A stretch of DNA of 14,939 nucleotides, taken from CAYVQA01 sp045119035 (lineage in GTDB: Bacteria > Bacillota_I > Bacilli_A > ML615J-28 > CAG-313). A program made the position numbers and the translations under genes. The notes beneath the pieces are model-generated. The model worked only from the letters and a program-made list of their open reading frames with translations. It did no database searches and was not told the origin of the DNA. Positions within the stretch are counted from its first letter, which is position 1, and every line of letters begins with the position of its first letter. Where the stretch lies: assembly GCA_045119035.1 (NCBI GenBank), contig JBGVCU010000050.1, forward strand, positions 1 through 14,939. The letters are read 5' to 3'. This document shows, piece after piece, positions 14,248 to 14,939 of this stretch.

Positions 14248-14939
14248 CTACCTCCCCATTCTAATACGTGGATCAATGATACCATAAGATAAGTCAATAA
14301 CAAGACCAGCTGCAAGTCCAATTAAAATATAGAATGCAGATAACATCATAAATAAGTCATAGTCTTTAGCGTTAATTGCACTTAAATATAAATCTCCTAC
14401 TCCTGGAACAGAGAAGATTTTTTCAATAACAAGTGATCCTGAAAGAACACTAATAAATTCACCAATAATTGAAGGGAAAATAGGAACCATTGAGTTTCTA
14501 AGAGCATGTCTTAGTGTAGCTTGTGGTTTTGTTAACCCTTTTGTTCTAGCAAGTAACATATACTCACCAGTAAGTACTTCTGTTAATTCAGCACGAGTAC
14601 CACGTGCATATCCAGCGATTGACCCAAATGATAATGAGAAAACAGCTGGTAACATTGATTTAAACATATCCCAAGTAAAATATTCATAACCTGGATTCAT
14701 AGTTTTTGGAAGTAAATTCCATTTAAAACATACGATGTATAGCAATAAAGATGCATATACAAAGCTTGGAACAGAAATAAATACCATAACGATTGTACTA
14801 ATGAAATGGTCTTGCCATTTATTTTTCTTAAGTGCAGCTAAGATACCTAAAGCTATACCTAGTGGAACTGCAAATAATGATGAATAAACGTTAAGTAAAA
14901 CTGTTGCAGGAATTTTTTCAGTAAATACAGTAATAATAT
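14248..14939 (-). CDS. oppB: Oligopeptide ABC transporter permease OppB (5' end outside window)
   Basis: The frame stays open from the window edge to TAG at 14250-14248, showing 229 complete codons. The Met at 14787 is internal, since in-frame, hydrophobic OppB-like sequence (LFAVPLGIALGILAALKKN) continues upstream of it. Helices alternate with polar loops. The ATPase-docking loop EYMLLARTKGLTKPQATLRH is followed by NSMVPIFPSIIGEF. A late VIEKIFSVPGVGDLYLSAI matches the conserved OppB/DppB stretch, and IDPRIRMGR is the usual C-terminus. No insertion like that of OppC is seen in the visible part. It is the first visible gene of the opp operon; the promoter and any oppA lie beyond the window. 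Confidence 0.93.
   Translation of the reverse strand, partial: IITVFTEKIPATVLLNVYSSLFAVPLGIALGILAALKKNKWQDHFISTIVMVFISVPSFVYASLLLYIVCFKWNLLPKTMNPGYEYFTWDMFKSMLPAVFSLSFGSIAGYARGTRAELTEVLTGEYMLLARTKGLTKPQATLRHALRNSMVPIFPSIIGEFISVLSGSLVIEKIFSVPGVGDLYLSAINAKDYDLFMMLSAFYILIGLAAGLVIDLSYGIIDPRIRMGR

Noticed and set aside
14248..14787. Treating Met at 14787 as the oppB start
   Set aside because: In-frame OppB-like hydrophobic sequence continues upstream to the window edge, and no SD precedes this Met; the gene is cut by the window.
1..14939. CRISPR array, toxin-antitoxin pair or phage defence system
   Set aside because: No regularly spaced repeats, nuclease, RT or toxin motifs were seen; the small proteins are membrane proteins without toxin-antitoxin pairing.

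Overview
The window comes from an AT-rich, low-GC Gram-positive-type bacterium, probably a Bacilli/Erysipelotrichia or Acholeplasma-like lineage (inference). The evidence is consensus sigma-A promoters, strong Shine-Dalgarno sites, a T-box riboswitch and several lipoproteins with Cys at position 20. Tryptophan is read from TGG and every checked stop is TAA or TAG. A DacF-type D,D-carboxypeptidase implies peptidoglycan, so a wall-less mycoplasma is unlikely, although the Opp transporter has mycoplasma-like expansions. All cellular genes are on the minus strand; only an IS21-type remnant at the left edge is on the plus strand.

Layout from left to right: (1) 1-505, nested insertion-sequence debris. 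The last 33 codons of an IstB-like ATPase and the repeat-bearing end of an IS21-type element abut a truncated IS3-family orfA that still has its own left terminal repeat. (2) 536-5506, separately transcribed housekeeping genes: a lipoprotein GH13 alpha-amylase-type enzyme, a D-Ala-D-Ala carboxypeptidase, a GNAT-like acyltransferase and a small two-helix membrane protein. (3) 5555-8375, a complete methionine-uptake operon, metN-metI-metQ in transcription order. It sits behind a near-consensus promoter and a T-box leader whose specifier codon reads AUG. (4) 8381-8950, an unrecognised lipoprotein gene. (5) 9012-14939, an oligopeptide ABC transporter operon oppB(partial)-oppC-oppD-oppF followed by a small DUF3899-like membrane protein gene and a strong terminator. 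The start of oppB, the promoter and any oppA lie outside the window.

The genes fit a scavenging heterotroph: surface alpha-glucan hydrolysis, methionine import controlled by tRNA-Met charging, and peptide import. The most unusual part is the opp operon. OppD carries about 365 extra residues inside its ATPase domain, OppC about 200 extra extracellular residues, and OppF about 55. The ATPase motifs are intact, but OppD has lost the C-terminal cysteine cluster usual in the family. I saw no CRISPR array, tRNA, rRNA, phage gene or recognisable new defence system. The Opp expansions and the Cys/His-rich module on the amylase are the best candidates for undescribed biology.
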